Position numbers and translations under genes: made by a program
The notes under the pieces: generated by a model
Database searches by the model: none
What the model saw: the letters and a program-made list of their open reading frames with translations, nothing else
What the model was told of the DNA's origin: nothing
Shown here: positions 7,231 through 15,071 of the stretch, in pieces
Layout of the letters: each line of letters opens with the position of its first letter
How positions within the stretch are numbered: position 1 is the stretch's first letter
Source of the DNA: Leucobacter weissii
GTDB lineage: Bacteria; Actinomycetota; Actinomycetes; Actinomycetales; Microbacteriaceae
DNA: 64,000 bases
Direction of reading: 5' to 3'
Assembly (NCBI RefSeq): GCF_017565745.1
Contig: NZ_JAGDYM010000011.1
Location: forward strand, 1-64,000

Positions 7231-7614
7231 TCAGGCGGCGGAGTGCTCAGCGAGCATCTTCTTGGCCTTCTTCTTCGGCGTGACGGGCTTCGCCTCGGAG
7301 GAATCGCCCGTGTAGGTGAGGAAGATCCAGCCCATGCGGGCATAGCTCGTAGTGCCCGACTTCGTGTTCGGGTTCACTTTGTCTTCTCGGAAGACCCAAT
7401 CTGTTCTGAAGCCCTCGCCGAGCTTCTGTGCCTGGAGCCGGATGATCGGCTCGTAGACTTCGTCGACATGGTGGCCTCCTCGGAGGAGCACTGGCTTGCC
7501 AGGATTTTCTTTGGCGGCAGATACAGCCGCAGCGGTCAGGTACTTGCGCCCCTCGCGGATCTTGCGAGGAGCAGGGGCGGGGAGAGCATCAAAGATCTGA
7601 AGCTCAGCATTCAT
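7231..7614 (-). CDS. Hypothetical protein, first gene of small operon
   Basis: A 127-residue protein I do not recognise. It begins with a short acidic-hydrophobic stretch (MNAELQIFDALPAP). Residues 30-105 look like a mixed alpha/beta domain with GGHHVDEVYEPIIRLQAQKL and YARMGWIFLTYTG. It ends in a very basic tail (PVTPKKKAKKML) that could bind nucleic acid. It is separated from the next gene by the hairpin at 7185-7214. The basic tail and the setting in an integrated element point towards a DNA- or RNA-associated role, but this is inference. Confidence 0.6.
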   Translation of the reverse strand: MNAELQIFDALPAPAPRKIREGRKYLTAAAVSAAKENPGKPVLLRGGHHVDEVYEPIIRLQAQKLGEGFRTDWVFREDKVNPNTKSGTTSYARMGWIFLTYTGDSSEAKPVTPKKKAKKMLAEHSAA

Positions 7615-8094
7615 GGTTATCTCGGTTTCTGCCCGTGGATACGGGCGATTGTGTGGATGGCTCGGTTGAGCCCGGTTTTCTTTGGGTCGGACAGAGCCGT
7701 CGCTCCGCCGATGCTTGTGGAGGTGCGGGTCGCACCAGGCGCGAAATGGCGCAGTCGAGCGGCCGTTTCAGGCCAGTCTCGGAAAAAATCGCTGTTCGGT
7801 TTTCAGTGTTCAGACGCTCGCCCCGGTTCCTCGTTTCCTCCCCGGAGCGGCTATGTCCAAGACTCTACAGCGAGTCTCCGCAACTCGTCAAGCCGAAAGT
7901 CAAAGATTCTCGCGATTGGCGGGTGTCGATAGGCTTCGATCCCTTGTGATTACTGGGATATGTGCCGCGGAAAAATATCTGAGACACGGCGGATTTGGCT
8001 GGATATGAGCGCCGAAACACCCCTGATGGGGCCGTTCTTTGATGGGAAGTAGGGGTGAGTGGCGGATGCTCGGGCGTGAGAGTATGATCGAGTC
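7615..8094. other. Divergent intergenic region
   Basis: About 480 bases between the minus-strand operon and the Lsr2-like gene, so it must hold promoters for both directions. Short inverted repeats are present, for example GGTGCG/CGCACC near 7720. A small plus-strand frame (7853-8008) is listed separately with low confidence. The part near 7970-7990 is relatively A/T rich. I see no certain promoter boxes. Confidence 0.4.
7853..8008 (+). CDS. Possible small basic protein
   Basis: A 51-residue frame with GGAG five bases before its ATG. The product is strongly basic (it starts MSKTLQRVSATRQAESQRF and ends RHGGFGWI) and has no recognisable domain. It lies alone between divergent genes. It may equally be a chance frame in regulatory DNA; the ribosome-binding site is its only support. 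Confidence 0.22.
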   Translation: MSKTLQRVSATRQAESQRFSRLAGVDRLRSLVITGICAAEKYLRHGGFGWI

Positions 8095-8535
8095 ATGGCT
8101 GACGTGATTATGAAAGTCGATGACCTCGACGGGACTCCCATCCCACCCAACGGTGGTGGCTCAGTGCGCTTCGGCTTCCGCGGGAAGAGCTACGAGATCG
8201 ACCTCACCAGTGAGCACGAGGAAGAACTGGCTGCGCTGCTCGCTCGCTACATCGAGAAGGCCAAGGAACTGGATGCAGTAGCCGGTGGCGGTGAGCGCAC
8301 TCCGCAGGCCACCGATGAAACTGATCTCGTGCGGGCAAAGCTGCTCCAGGCGGAGGCTCGGGAGAACCTGGCGGCGGGGAAGAAGCCCTACGACACCATC
8401 GCGGCGAGGGCATGGCTGAGTGAACAAGGCATCGAGTTCAACCAGATGGGGCCGCTCAAGAAGGAGTTTCGCCGGATCTACGAAGCCCACTACGGTCTCC
8501 CGCCCTATGAGGACGCCGCCCCCCACGCGAGCTAG
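8095..8535 (+). CDS. Lsr2-like nucleoid protein with altered DNA-binding motif
   Basis: This 146-residue protein has the two-part layout of Lsr2, the actinobacterial H-NS analogue that silences A/T-rich foreign DNA. The N-terminal dimerisation domain (about 1-60) shows VDDLDG, SVRFGFRGKSYEIDL and LLARYIEKA. A linker (60-100) leads to the C-terminal domain (about 100-146) with ARAWLSEQGIEF and a final RRIYEAHY. In canonical Lsr2 the loop before the last helix carries R-G-R, which inserts into the minor groove; here the position reads N-Q-M-G-P, so both arginines are missing. It may have different DNA preference or act as a modifier of the chromosomal Lsr2. The downstream DUF1643 gene starts three bases after its stop. 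Confidence 0.8.
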   Translation: MADVIMKVDDLDGTPIPPNGGGSVRFGFRGKSYEIDLTSEHEEELAALLARYIEKAKELDAVAGGGERTPQATDETDLVRAKLLQAEARENLAAGKKPYDTIAARAWLSEQGIEFNQMGPLKKEFRRIYEAHYGLPPYEDAAPHAS

Positions 8536-8537
8536 CT

Positions 8538-9104
8538 GTGGTTGCCAACGAAGTTGTGAGCGATTCGGAGATGATCGTGCCCCAGGAAGCATGGTTGTAC
8601 GAGAACAATGGCGATAACTCGGCACGCTTCGTCCTCGGCACCGTGGGTGAGAATCCACTTGTGTGCTTTGGAATCAATCCAAGCACTGCGGTGCCTGGGG
8701 CTCTCGACCCGACCGTCAGACGCGTGGCGGGCTTTGCTGCCGGAGGCGGCTACGACAGCTGGGTAATGCTGAACGTCTACCCTCAGATCGCGACCGACCC
8801 AAAGGGGATACATCGCACTTTCGATCCCAGCCTCAAGTCTGCCAACGAGCAATCCATCGAGAGATTGATCGCTGGTCGCCCGCTCGGGGTACTTGCCGCC
8901 TGGGGAGGCTTGATTGAGTCGCGCGGCTACCTGCCAACTCTCCTGGCGGACATCGTTTCGATCACGGACGCTGCTGGACGCACCTGGATGTCGCTCGGCG
9001 AGCTCCTGGGCAGTGGTCACCCTCGTCACCCGTCACGAGCGCGAGGCGACTTGCCCTTGCAGCCGTTTGACGTTAGCTCCTACTTGTCGAGACAAGGCCA
9101 ATGA
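8538..9104 (+). CDS. DUF1643 domain protein
   Basis: A 188-residue soluble protein with the DUF1643 pattern: VCFGINPSTAVPG, DPTVRRVAGFA, GGYDSWVMLNVYPQIATDP, then LGVLAAWGG. The family occurs widely on phages, plasmids and islands; its biochemical role is not known to me, although the repeated small-residue and Asn/Pro motif resembles a nucleotide- or base-binding pocket. It follows the Lsr2-like gene immediately and is probably co-transcribed. The start is a GTG at 8538; an ATG at 8571 is possible. It is the last gene of the element. Confidence 0.75.
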   Translation: MVANEVVSDSEMIVPQEAWLYENNGDNSARFVLGTVGENPLVCFGINPSTAVPGALDPTVRRVAGFAAGGGYDSWVMLNVYPQIATDPKGIHRTFDPSLKSANEQSIERLIAGRPLGVLAAWGGLIESRGYLPTLLADIVSITDAAGRTWMSLGELLGSGHPRHPSRARGDLPLQPFDVSSYLSRQGQ

Positions 9105-9309
9105 CCACTTCCGCTGGACTCTGTCTTCATCTAACGACGGGACGGTTCAGCTTTCCCGATGATGAAACCTCTCTGCGTGCGAGTTGCCCGTCATCATGCC
9201 TTCTAAGCCCATAGCAGCCTGTCTAGCAGCGCAATAGCAAGAGATCGAACGTCGATGCCATAGCTGTTAGGTCGCGTCTGAGATCGTAGGTTAGGTGACT
9301 CGCGTTCGT

Positions 9310-9331
9310 GTGAGTTGACCTAGTGAGTTGA
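9310..9331 (+). repeat. Direct repeats near the element end, possible integrase arm sites
   Basis: The 9-base sequence GTGAGTTGA occurs at 9310-9318 and again at 9323-9331, 13 bases apart. They lie 57-78 bases inside the element from the tRNA-like end at 9388. Short direct repeats at that distance are typical of arm-type binding sites for tyrosine integrases, but no protein evidence exists in this window. Confidence 0.35.
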
Positions 9332-9387
9332 TGTAGCCGAGTAAATCACGAGGCAAGCGCGTAAAATCAACGCAGAATGAGCGTCCA

Positions 9388-9410
9388 TTCAAATCCCACC
9401 GTCACCGCCA
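9388..9410 (+). other. Attachment site: displaced tRNA 3' end
   Basis: The 23 bases read like positions 54-76 of a tRNA: the T-loop TTCAAAT, the 3' half of the T-stem CCCAC, the acceptor strand CGTCACC, discriminator G and CCA. The bases upstream do not form the matching 5' half of the T-stem, so this is a fragment, not a tRNA gene. The deduced 5' acceptor strand would be GGTGACG, which fits a serine tRNA, though identity is not proven. It marks the right end of the element. A hairpin follows seven bases later, as expected for the original tRNA terminator. Confidence 0.7.
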
Positions 9411-9416
9411 GAACTC

Positions 9417-9457
9417 AACCCCCGACTCGCCGAGAAGACCCTGGGCAGTCGGGGGTT
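9417..9457 (+). terminator. Terminator after the tRNA fragment
   Basis: A perfect 11-bp stem (AACCCCCGACT at 9417-9427 with its complement at 9447-9457) and a 19-base loop follow the tRNA 3' fragment. It was probably the terminator of the intact tRNA before the element inserted. Confidence 0.55.
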
Positions 9458-9543
9458 CCGGGTTATCGGTGAGAGCGCGGGTTTCCCGGTCCTCGGGTTC
9501 GTGGCCGGGGCCGGCGCGCTCCGCATCCTTCGCGCGGCGGGCG

Positions 9544-9831
9544 TCACCAGTCGTGGCGGAAGCCGAATCGACCATCCACGAACACGTCGATGTAGGTCGC
9601 GCCGCCGTCGATGATCTGCTGGGCGATGAACCGCACCGAGACCATGTGCGTCTCGTGCACCCCCACCTCGAGGTCGAACACGTTCGGCATGACGATGCCG
9701 AGATTTCCCCCGCTATCGACCGCGAGGACGTCATCGACGTGGATCGTCACCCGGTTGCGGATCCCGGCCACGCGCACGGTGACGTCGTGCCGCTCCTGAG
9801 CGCCGACGCTGAAGGTGAAGGCCCTGGACAT
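9544..9831 (-). CDS. Hypothetical protein
   Basis: A 95-residue protein rich in beta-branched residues (VTVRVAG, VTIHVDDVLAV, IDGGATYIDVFVDG), probably a small all-beta fold, ending in FRHDW. It has no signal peptide. It lies downstream of the DUF808 gene on the same strand, 78 bases away. Codon use is typical of the chromosome. I do not recognise the family. Confidence 0.65.
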   Translation of the reverse strand: MSRAFTFSVGAQERHDVTVRVAGIRNRVTIHVDDVLAVDSGGNLGIVMPNVFDLEVGVHETHMVSVRFIAQQIIDGGATYIDVFVDGRFGFRHDW

Positions 9832-9909
9832 GAATCCAACCCAATCATGGATCGCGCCGGTCGGATGCGTCGCCCCGCCGGATCCCTTCGGTGGAGCATC
9901 GCGCCGCCG

Positions 9910-10911
9910 TCACCGTGTCGGTTCCCCGGGCCGGGCAGAGGATTCCCCCGCCGCCGGCGCGGTGGGGCGCGTGAACCGCAGGCGGGCGACCGCTCCGAGC
10001 ACCGCGACCACGACCGCGCCCCAGGCGAGGCCGAAGACCGCGGAGAGGGCGCTGTCGATCAACCAGGAGACGAGGGCCGGACCCCCGATCGCATGCGTGA
10101 CGGTGTGGGCCAGCTCGTAGGGCCAGGGCACTCCGACCGCGGAGAGGTTGGCCAGCAGGATGTGCCCGCCGACCCACAGCATCGCGACCACCCCGATGAC
10201 GCTCAGCGCGCGGAACACCCACGGCATCGCCCGGACGAGCCAGGCGCCGAGACGTCGTCGCAGGCGGGCGCCCGGGCGGCGCAGCATCCACAGGCCCACG
10301 TCGTCCATCTTCACGAGCAGCGCGACCGATCCGTAGACGGCGAGGGTCATCAGCAGTGCGACGACGATCAGCGTCGCGAGCCGCAGGATCCAGGAGTCCG
10401 TGTCGATGTTCGAGAGCGAGATGAGCATGATCTCGACCGAGAGCACGAGATCCGTTCGCACGGCGCTCGCCACGATCTGCTTCTCATCGGTCTCCGTGCG
10501 CTCGACCACCTGCTGCACCGCATGCTCGAGGTCCTCCTCGGCGGCGTGCCCCCGACGCGCGCCGATCCAGTGCCACACCTTCTCCGTGCCCTCGTAGGCG
10601 AGATAGGTGCCGCCGATCAGCAGCAGCCAGGGGAACACCCAGGGCGCCCAGACGCTCAGCAGCATGATCGCGGCGATGATGAGCGCCTTGTTCGCGAGGG
10701 ATCCCCTGGTGATCTTCCACACCACCGGGAGCTCCCGCTGCGGGCTGATGCCGCGCACGTACTGCGGCGTGACCGCGGCGTCGTCGATGACCACGCCGGC
10801 AGACTTCGCGGAGGCCTTCGCGGCTCCCGCCACGACGTCGTCGATCGAGGCGGCGGCGGCCTTCGCCAGAACGGCGATGTCGTCGAGCAAGGCGAAGAAG
10901 CTGGCGCTCAT
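9910..10911 (-). CDS. DUF808 (YedI-like) membrane protein
   Basis: A 333-residue inner membrane protein of the DUF808/YedI family. The N-terminus has the diagnostic FALLDDIAVLAKAAAASIDDV and later AGVVIDDAAVTPQYV, followed by RELPVVWKI. Hydrophobic spans are visible at about residues 75-105, 155-175, 180-205, 235-260 and 290-312, with a short basic proline-rich tail. The family's function has not been established as far as I know. It appears to be a single gene, transcribed away from radA. Confidence 0.85.
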   Translation of the reverse strand: MSASFFALLDDIAVLAKAAAASIDDVVAGAAKASAKSAGVVIDDAAVTPQYVRGISPQRELPVVWKITRGSLANKALIIAAIMLLSVWAPWVFPWLLLIGGTYLAYEGTEKVWHWIGARRGHAAEEDLEHAVQQVVERTETDEKQIVASAVRTDLVLSVEIMLISLSNIDTDSWILRLATLIVVALLMTLAVYGSVALLVKMDDVGLWMLRRPGARLRRRLGAWLVRAMPWVFRALSVIGVVAMLWVGGHILLANLSAVGVPWPYELAHTVTHAIGGPALVSWLIDSALSAVFGLAWGAVVVAVLGAVARLRFTRPTAPAAGESSARPGEPTR

Positions 10912-11065
10912 GCCTCCACACTTTACTCCTGCGCTGCCGCTCGAGGCAGCGCCGATTCTGGGAGGCGTGCATTCGGGCTGAGATCGGCGCTTGGGAGGGC
11001 GGGATTGCCGGTTCGGATCAGCCTGAAGCGCAATCCCAGCCCGAAGTGCGAGCGTTCAGGGGACA

Positions 11066-11097
11066 CGTGCGAAGCGATCCCTGTCGTGCGAAGCGAT
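11066..11097. repeat. 13-base direct repeat upstream of radA
   Basis: CGTGCGAAGCGAT occurs at 11066-11078 and again at 11085-11097, repeating with a 19-base period and ending 27 bases before the radA start. Placement in the promoter region suggests a regulatory site, possibly for an unknown activator or repressor. Confidence 0.35.
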
Positions 11098-11124
11098 GTC
11101 GGACGTGGCCGGTAGGGTCTCAGC

Positions 11125-12489
11125 ATGGCGAGAAGCTCGAAGACCCCCGGCGGCTACGCGTGCTCCGAATGCGGCTGGCGGGCGGCGAAGTGGGTGGGGC
11201 GCTGCGGCGAGTGCCAGCAGTGGGGCACCGTCGTGGAATCGGCCGGACCGGCAGTCGCGCGCGCGGTGCGCGCCCTGGCGCCGAGCGCCGGGCGAGAGGC
11301 CCGGCCCATCACCGAGATCGGCGCCGACGCGGTGACCCATCGTCCGACCGGCATCGGCGAACTGGACCGGGTGCTCGGCGGGGGAGTGGTGCCGGGCGCG
11401 GCGATCCTCTTCTCCGGCGAGCCCGGGGTGGGCAAGTCGACGCTCCTGCTCGACGTCGCCCACCGCTTCGCGGCGAGCGCCTCGACGCCCGGCCGGGCGC
11501 GGCCGGGCGGAGGCGGGCGTGTGCTGTACGCCAGCGGAGAGGAGTCGACGGGCCAGATCCGCATGCGCGCCGAGCGCACGGGGGCGTTGCACGACGGACT
11601 CTTCCTCGTCAGCGAGAACGAGCTCGGCGCGGTGCTCGGCCAGATCGAGGCGGTGGATCCCGACCTGGTGATCGTCGACTCCGTGCAGACGCTCGCGAGT
11701 TCCGAGGTCGAGGGGAGCGCGGGCGGGCCCGCGCAGGTGCGCGAAGCCGCGGCCGCGCTGATCCGCGTGGCGAAGGAACGGGATCTCCCGGTGATCCTGG
11801 TCGGTCACGTCACCAAGGACGGTTCGGTGGCGGGGCCGCGGCTGCTCGAGCACCTCGTCGACGTCGTCTGCCATTTCGAGGGGGATCGGCAGACGGCACT
11901 GCGGTTCCTCCGCACGCTCAAGAACCGTTTCGGCCCCACCGACGAGATCGGATGCTTCGAGATGACCGGGTCCGGCATCTCCGAGGTGCCGGACCCGTCG
12001 GGCCTGTTCCTCAGCCGGAGCGCCGAGCCCGTGAGCGGCACGTGCGCCACGGTCGCCCTCGAGGGGCGCCGCGCGCTGCCGGTCGAGGTGCAGGCGCTGG
12101 TCTCGGCCAGCGCGGCGCCGAATCCGCGCCGGGTCACGAGCGGGGTGGATGCTGCGCGGGTGGCGATGATCCTCGCGGTGCTCGAACGACGCGCGGGCGC
12201 CCGCCTCCACGACAAGGACGTGTACGTCTCCACCGTCGGCGGCGTCCGACTGGTCGAGCCGGCCGCAGACCTCGCGATCGCGCTCGCGGTGCTCTCGGCG
12301 GTCCACGATCGCCCGCTTCCCCTCGACCTCGCGGCCATCGGCGAACTCAGCCTGGCCGGGGAGATCCGCCCCGTCGTCGGTGGCGCCCAGCGCGCCGGCG
12401 AGGCCGGGCGCCTCGGCTACCGGAGGCTCGTCGACGCGGGCGCGGGCACGCTCGCCCGAGCACGGGAGGCGGCGCTCGAGAGCCGCTGA
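11125..12489 (+). CDS. radA: DNA repair protein RadA
   Basis: This 454-residue RecA-like ATPase promotes branch migration and processing of recombination intermediates. The N-terminal C4 zinc finger is intact (Cys13, Cys16, Cys27, Cys30 in YACSECGWRAAKWVGRCGEC). The Walker A motif GEPGVGKST lies near residue 98, the RadA-specific KNRFG motif near 266, and a Lon-protease-like C-terminal domain after about 290. The length is normal for the family. The start ATG at 11125 has no strong ribosome-binding site. It is followed by mqo on the same strand. Confidence 0.96.
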   Translation: MARSSKTPGGYACSECGWRAAKWVGRCGECQQWGTVVESAGPAVARAVRALAPSAGREARPITEIGADAVTHRPTGIGELDRVLGGGVVPGAAILFSGEPGVGKSTLLLDVAHRFAASASTPGRARPGGGGRVLYASGEESTGQIRMRAERTGALHDGLFLVSENELGAVLGQIEAVDPDLVIVDSVQTLASSEVEGSAGGPAQVREAAAALIRVAKERDLPVILVGHVTKDGSVAGPRLLEHLVDVVCHFEGDRQTALRFLRTLKNRFGPTDEIGCFEMTGSGISEVPDPSGLFLSRSAEPVSGTCATVALEGRRALPVEVQALVSASAAPNPRRVTSGVDAARVAMILAVLERRAGARLHDKDVYVSTVGGVRLVEPAADLAIALAVLSAVHDRPLPLDLAAIGELSLAGEIRPVVGGAQRAGEAGRLGYRRLVDAGAGTLARAREAALESR

Positions 12490-12535
12490 ATCGCTCGCAG
12501 CCGGGCGCGACCCGGCCGGGGTAGACTGGTGCATC

Positions 12536-14029
12536 GTGAGTAATAACACGGTAGACGTAGCACTCATCGGCGGCGGCGTGATGAGCGCGACACTCGGGAC
12601 CCTGATCTCTCAGCTCGAACCCGAGTGGTCCATCGAGATCGTCGAGTCGCGCGCCGAGGTGGCCACCGAGTCGAGCAATGCGTGGAACAACGCGGGCACC
12701 GGCCACGCGGCCCTGTGCGAACTCAACTACATGCCCGAGGCGGCCGACGGCACGCTGGATCCCGGCAAGGCCATCGAGATCAACGAGCAGTTCCAGCTCT
12801 CGCGCGAATGGTGGTCCTCGCTCGTGGAGCGGGGCGTCCTGGGCGAGCCGTCGAGCTTCATCAACGCGGTCCCGCACATGACCTTCGTGCGCGGCGAGCA
12901 GAACGTGGACTATCTGCGCCGTCGTCACGAGGTGCTGCGCGAACAGCCGCTGTTCTCGGACATGGAGTTCAGCGGCGATCCCGCGCGGATCGCGGAGTGG
13001 GCCCCGCTGCTCGTCGAGCGGCGCGCGAGGGACGAGGTCTTCGCCGCGACCCGTTCGGCGAGCGGCACGGACGTCGACTTCGGCTCGGTCACCCGGCAGC
13101 TGATCGGTCATCTCACCTCCGGGGGCGCCCGACTCCGCTTCGGTCAGGAGGCGAAGCGCCTGCGGCGCCGGGCCGACGGCACCTGGGACGTCTTCCTGCG
13201 CAGCCGCGCCGGGTACGGCGAGAGCATCATCAACGCCCGCTTCGTCTTCGTCGGCGCGGGCGGCGGCGCGCTCTCGCTGCTGCAGTCCTCCGGCATCCCC
13301 GAGATCCGAGGATTCGGCGGCTTCCCGATCAGCGGCAAGTTCCTCCGCTGCGACCGGCCGGAAATCGTCCGCGAGCACTGGGCGAAGGTCTACGGCAAGG
13401 CGGCGGTCGGAGCGCCGCCCATGTCGGTGCCGCACCTCGACACCCGGATCGTCGACGGCAAGGCGAGCCTGCTCTTCGGGCCCTATGCCGGGTTCAGTCC
13501 CAACTTCCTGAAGAAGGGCTCCTGGTGGGATCTGCCCGGGTCCATCCGTCCGCACAATCTCGGCCCGATGGTGAAGGTCGGCCTCACCGAGTTCTCGCTC
13601 GAGAAGTACCTGCTCGGCGAGGTCTTCGCGAGCCGCGAGAAGCAGCTCGCGGCGCTGCGCGAGTACCTTCCCTCGGCCCGGGCGCAGGACTGGCGGATGA
13701 TCACCGCGGGGCAGCGCGTGCAGGTGATGAAGAAGGATCCGAAGCGCGGGGGGATCCTGCAGTTCGGCACCGAGGTCATCACCGGCGCGGAGGGCTCGAT
13801 CGCCGGCCTGCTCGGCGCCTCGCCCGGCGCGTCGACCGCGGTCCACGCCATGCTCGACGTGCTGCGGCGCTGCTTCCCCGATCGCTTCGACGGCGAGTGG
13901 CGCCCCCGGGTGGAGGAGCACATCCCGGCCTACGGCACGGGACTCAACGGGGATCCGGCCGCGGCGGCGGCCTCCCTCGCCCGCACGGCTGAGGTGCTCG
14001 GGCTCTCCGCGGAGGCGTTGGCCCGGTAG
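12536..14029 (+). CDS. mqo: Malate:quinone oxidoreductase
   Basis: A 497-residue FAD-dependent peripheral membrane enzyme that oxidises malate to oxaloacetate and passes electrons to the quinone pool, working in the TCA cycle. The N-terminal dinucleotide fold is ALIGGGVMSATLG, followed by the family-specific SSNAWNNAGTGHAALCELNY and, late in the protein, GEYLP-like and LGASPGASTAVHAM segments. I chose the GTG at 12536, giving the standard length; the frame stays open upstream. It follows radA by 46 bases and is convergent with the HAD gene. Confidence 0.96.
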   Translation: MSNNTVDVALIGGGVMSATLGTLISQLEPEWSIEIVESRAEVATESSNAWNNAGTGHAALCELNYMPEAADGTLDPGKAIEINEQFQLSREWWSSLVERGVLGEPSSFINAVPHMTFVRGEQNVDYLRRRHEVLREQPLFSDMEFSGDPARIAEWAPLLVERRARDEVFAATRSASGTDVDFGSVTRQLIGHLTSGGARLRFGQEAKRLRRRADGTWDVFLRSRAGYGESIINARFVFVGAGGGALSLLQSSGIPEIRGFGGFPISGKFLRCDRPEIVREHWAKVYGKAAVGAPPMSVPHLDTRIVDGKASLLFGPYAGFSPNFLKKGSWWDLPGSIRPHNLGPMVKVGLTEFSLEKYLLGEVFASREKQLAALREYLPSARAQDWRMITAGQRVQVMKKDPKRGGILQFGTEVITGAEGSIAGLLGASPGASTAVHAMLDVLRRCFPDRFDGEWRPRVEEHIPAYGTGLNGDPAAAAASLARTAEVLGLSAEALAR

Positions 14030-14079
14030 CCGTCCCCGGCAGTCCTCGGGCGGTCGGGCTCGGACGCCGCCGCGATCGC

Positions 14080-14844
14080 CTACGCCGGGGAGCGCACGCT
14101 CAGCAGTCCCTCCAGGAACTCCGCGGTGTCCTCCCAGTCCGCGACGGCGCGGCAGCGCACGCCCAGCGCCTTGACCGGATAGTCGTTGCCCTCAGGGTCG
14201 AGCCGGTCTCCGACGAAGAGCATGTCGTCGAGGGGGATCCCGGTCTGCTCGGCGAGCTTTCGCATGCCGTACGCCTTGTCGATGCCGCGCCTGGTGATGT
14301 CGACCGAGGTCGATCCGCCGCTGCGCACCTCCAGTTCGGGCAGGCGCTCCGCGACCGCGGCCCGCAGCGCGTTCTTCTTCGATCCGTCGGGGTCCCAGGC
14401 CTGCTTGGCGGCGACCGGAGCCCGCTGGCCCAGGGCGGAGAAGGTGACCTGCGATCCCCGATCCTCGATGATCTCGCCCCAGGTCTCCGACTCCCACAGG
14501 CCCAGGCGCTCGGCCTCCTCCCGGAGCGCGGCGACCGCGGCGTCGCGTTCGACGGGGCCGAGGTGCTCCTGGTAGACGGTGAGCCAGCCGCCGTCGGCGC
14601 GGTGCTCGTACCGGGTGCCGCAGGTCGGCAGGAGATGCAGCCGCTCGAGCGTCGTCTCGTCGATCCCGTCGAGGCGGGAGAGCAGCTGCGTCTCGAACTG
14701 CTCGAAGTTGCCGCCCGAGATGACGGCGACGGAGGTGCGCTCGAGCAGCCTCGCGAACACGGCCAGCATGCGTTCGTCGATCGGGGATTTGGACGGGGCC
14801 AGGGTGTCGTCCAGGTCGAAGGCGATGAGCGTGGGGATCGGCAT
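14080..14844 (-). CDS. HAD-superfamily (IIB) phosphatase, PMM-like
   Basis: A 254-residue HAD hydrolase. Motif I is FDLDDTLAPSK at about residues 9-19, with nucleophile Asp9 and acid Asp11. Motif II is AVISGGNF and motif III/IV is MLFVGDRLDPEGNDYPV. The cap between them (about 85-190) is of the IIB type, and the pattern THLLPTCGTRY and VDITRRGIDKAYG recalls the eukaryotic-type phosphomannomutase branch. The substrate is therefore a sugar phosphate, probably hexose phosphate, but it is not settled. It is divergent from the nucleotidase gene. Confidence 0.85.
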   Translation of the reverse strand: MPIPTLIAFDLDDTLAPSKSPIDERMLAVFARLLERTSVAVISGGNFEQFETQLLSRLDGIDETTLERLHLLPTCGTRYEHRADGGWLTVYQEHLGPVERDAAVAALREEAERLGLWESETWGEIIEDRGSQVTFSALGQRAPVAAKQAWDPDGSKKNALRAAVAERLPELEVRSGGSTSVDITRRGIDKAYGMRKLAEQTGIPLDDMLFVGDRLDPEGNDYPVKALGVRCRAVADWEDTAEFLEGLLSVRSPA

Positions 14845-14918
14845 GATCCGATCCTATGGGGTGTCCCGCCCGCGGACCCCGTGGGCGACGGCAGCCGCCG
14901 CGGCCGGATCACGGAAGG

Positions 14919-14984
14919 GTTACGAACGGGTGAAGTTTCGGTCATCCGCCGTTCGAGCGCCGTTCACTTCTCGGTCACCTGTGA
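14919..14984 (+). promoter_or_regulatory. PHO-box-like 11-nt direct repeats
   Basis: Six consecutive 11-base units run without gaps: starting at 14919 (GTTACGAACGG), 14930, 14941, 14952, 14963 (TTCACTTCTCG) and 14974 (GTCACCTGTGA). Unit starts resemble the GTTCACC half-sites bound by PhoP/RegX3-type regulators, for which 11-base spacing is diagnostic. It lies about 90 bases before the nucleotidase gene. RegX3 itself is encoded at 38487-39182. Confidence 0.75.
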
Positions 14985-15071
14985 TCTTCAAACTGAGTAC
15001 GCCCTGGGAGTTCTGCGCGATCGCAGCCCCGGGCTCTTCCGCTCTCCACATTTCGTAAGGAGCCACCCTAC

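Larger units (their letters stand above)
1..9410. mobile_element. Right part of an integrated accessory element (defence island)
   Basis: The whole stretch has lower G+C and more A/T-ending codons than the DNA after 9420. It contains a recombinase, a restriction-modification pair, an abortive-infection gene, an Lsr2-like gene and many unknown small genes, and no recognisable housekeeping gene. It ends exactly in a 23-bp sequence with the form of a tRNA 3' end (9388-9410) that lacks the rest of a tRNA, which is what remains at the far end after integration into a tRNA gene. The left end, with the intact tRNA and probably the integrase, lies outside the window. The small recombinase at 426-1160 could be an internal resolvase rather than the integrase. 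That this is one element rather than several is inferred. Confidence 0.75.

Noticed and set aside
9388..9410. Complete tRNA gene
   Set aside because: Only the bases from the T-loop to CCA are present; the 5' half of the T-stem and the other arms cannot be formed from the upstream sequence.
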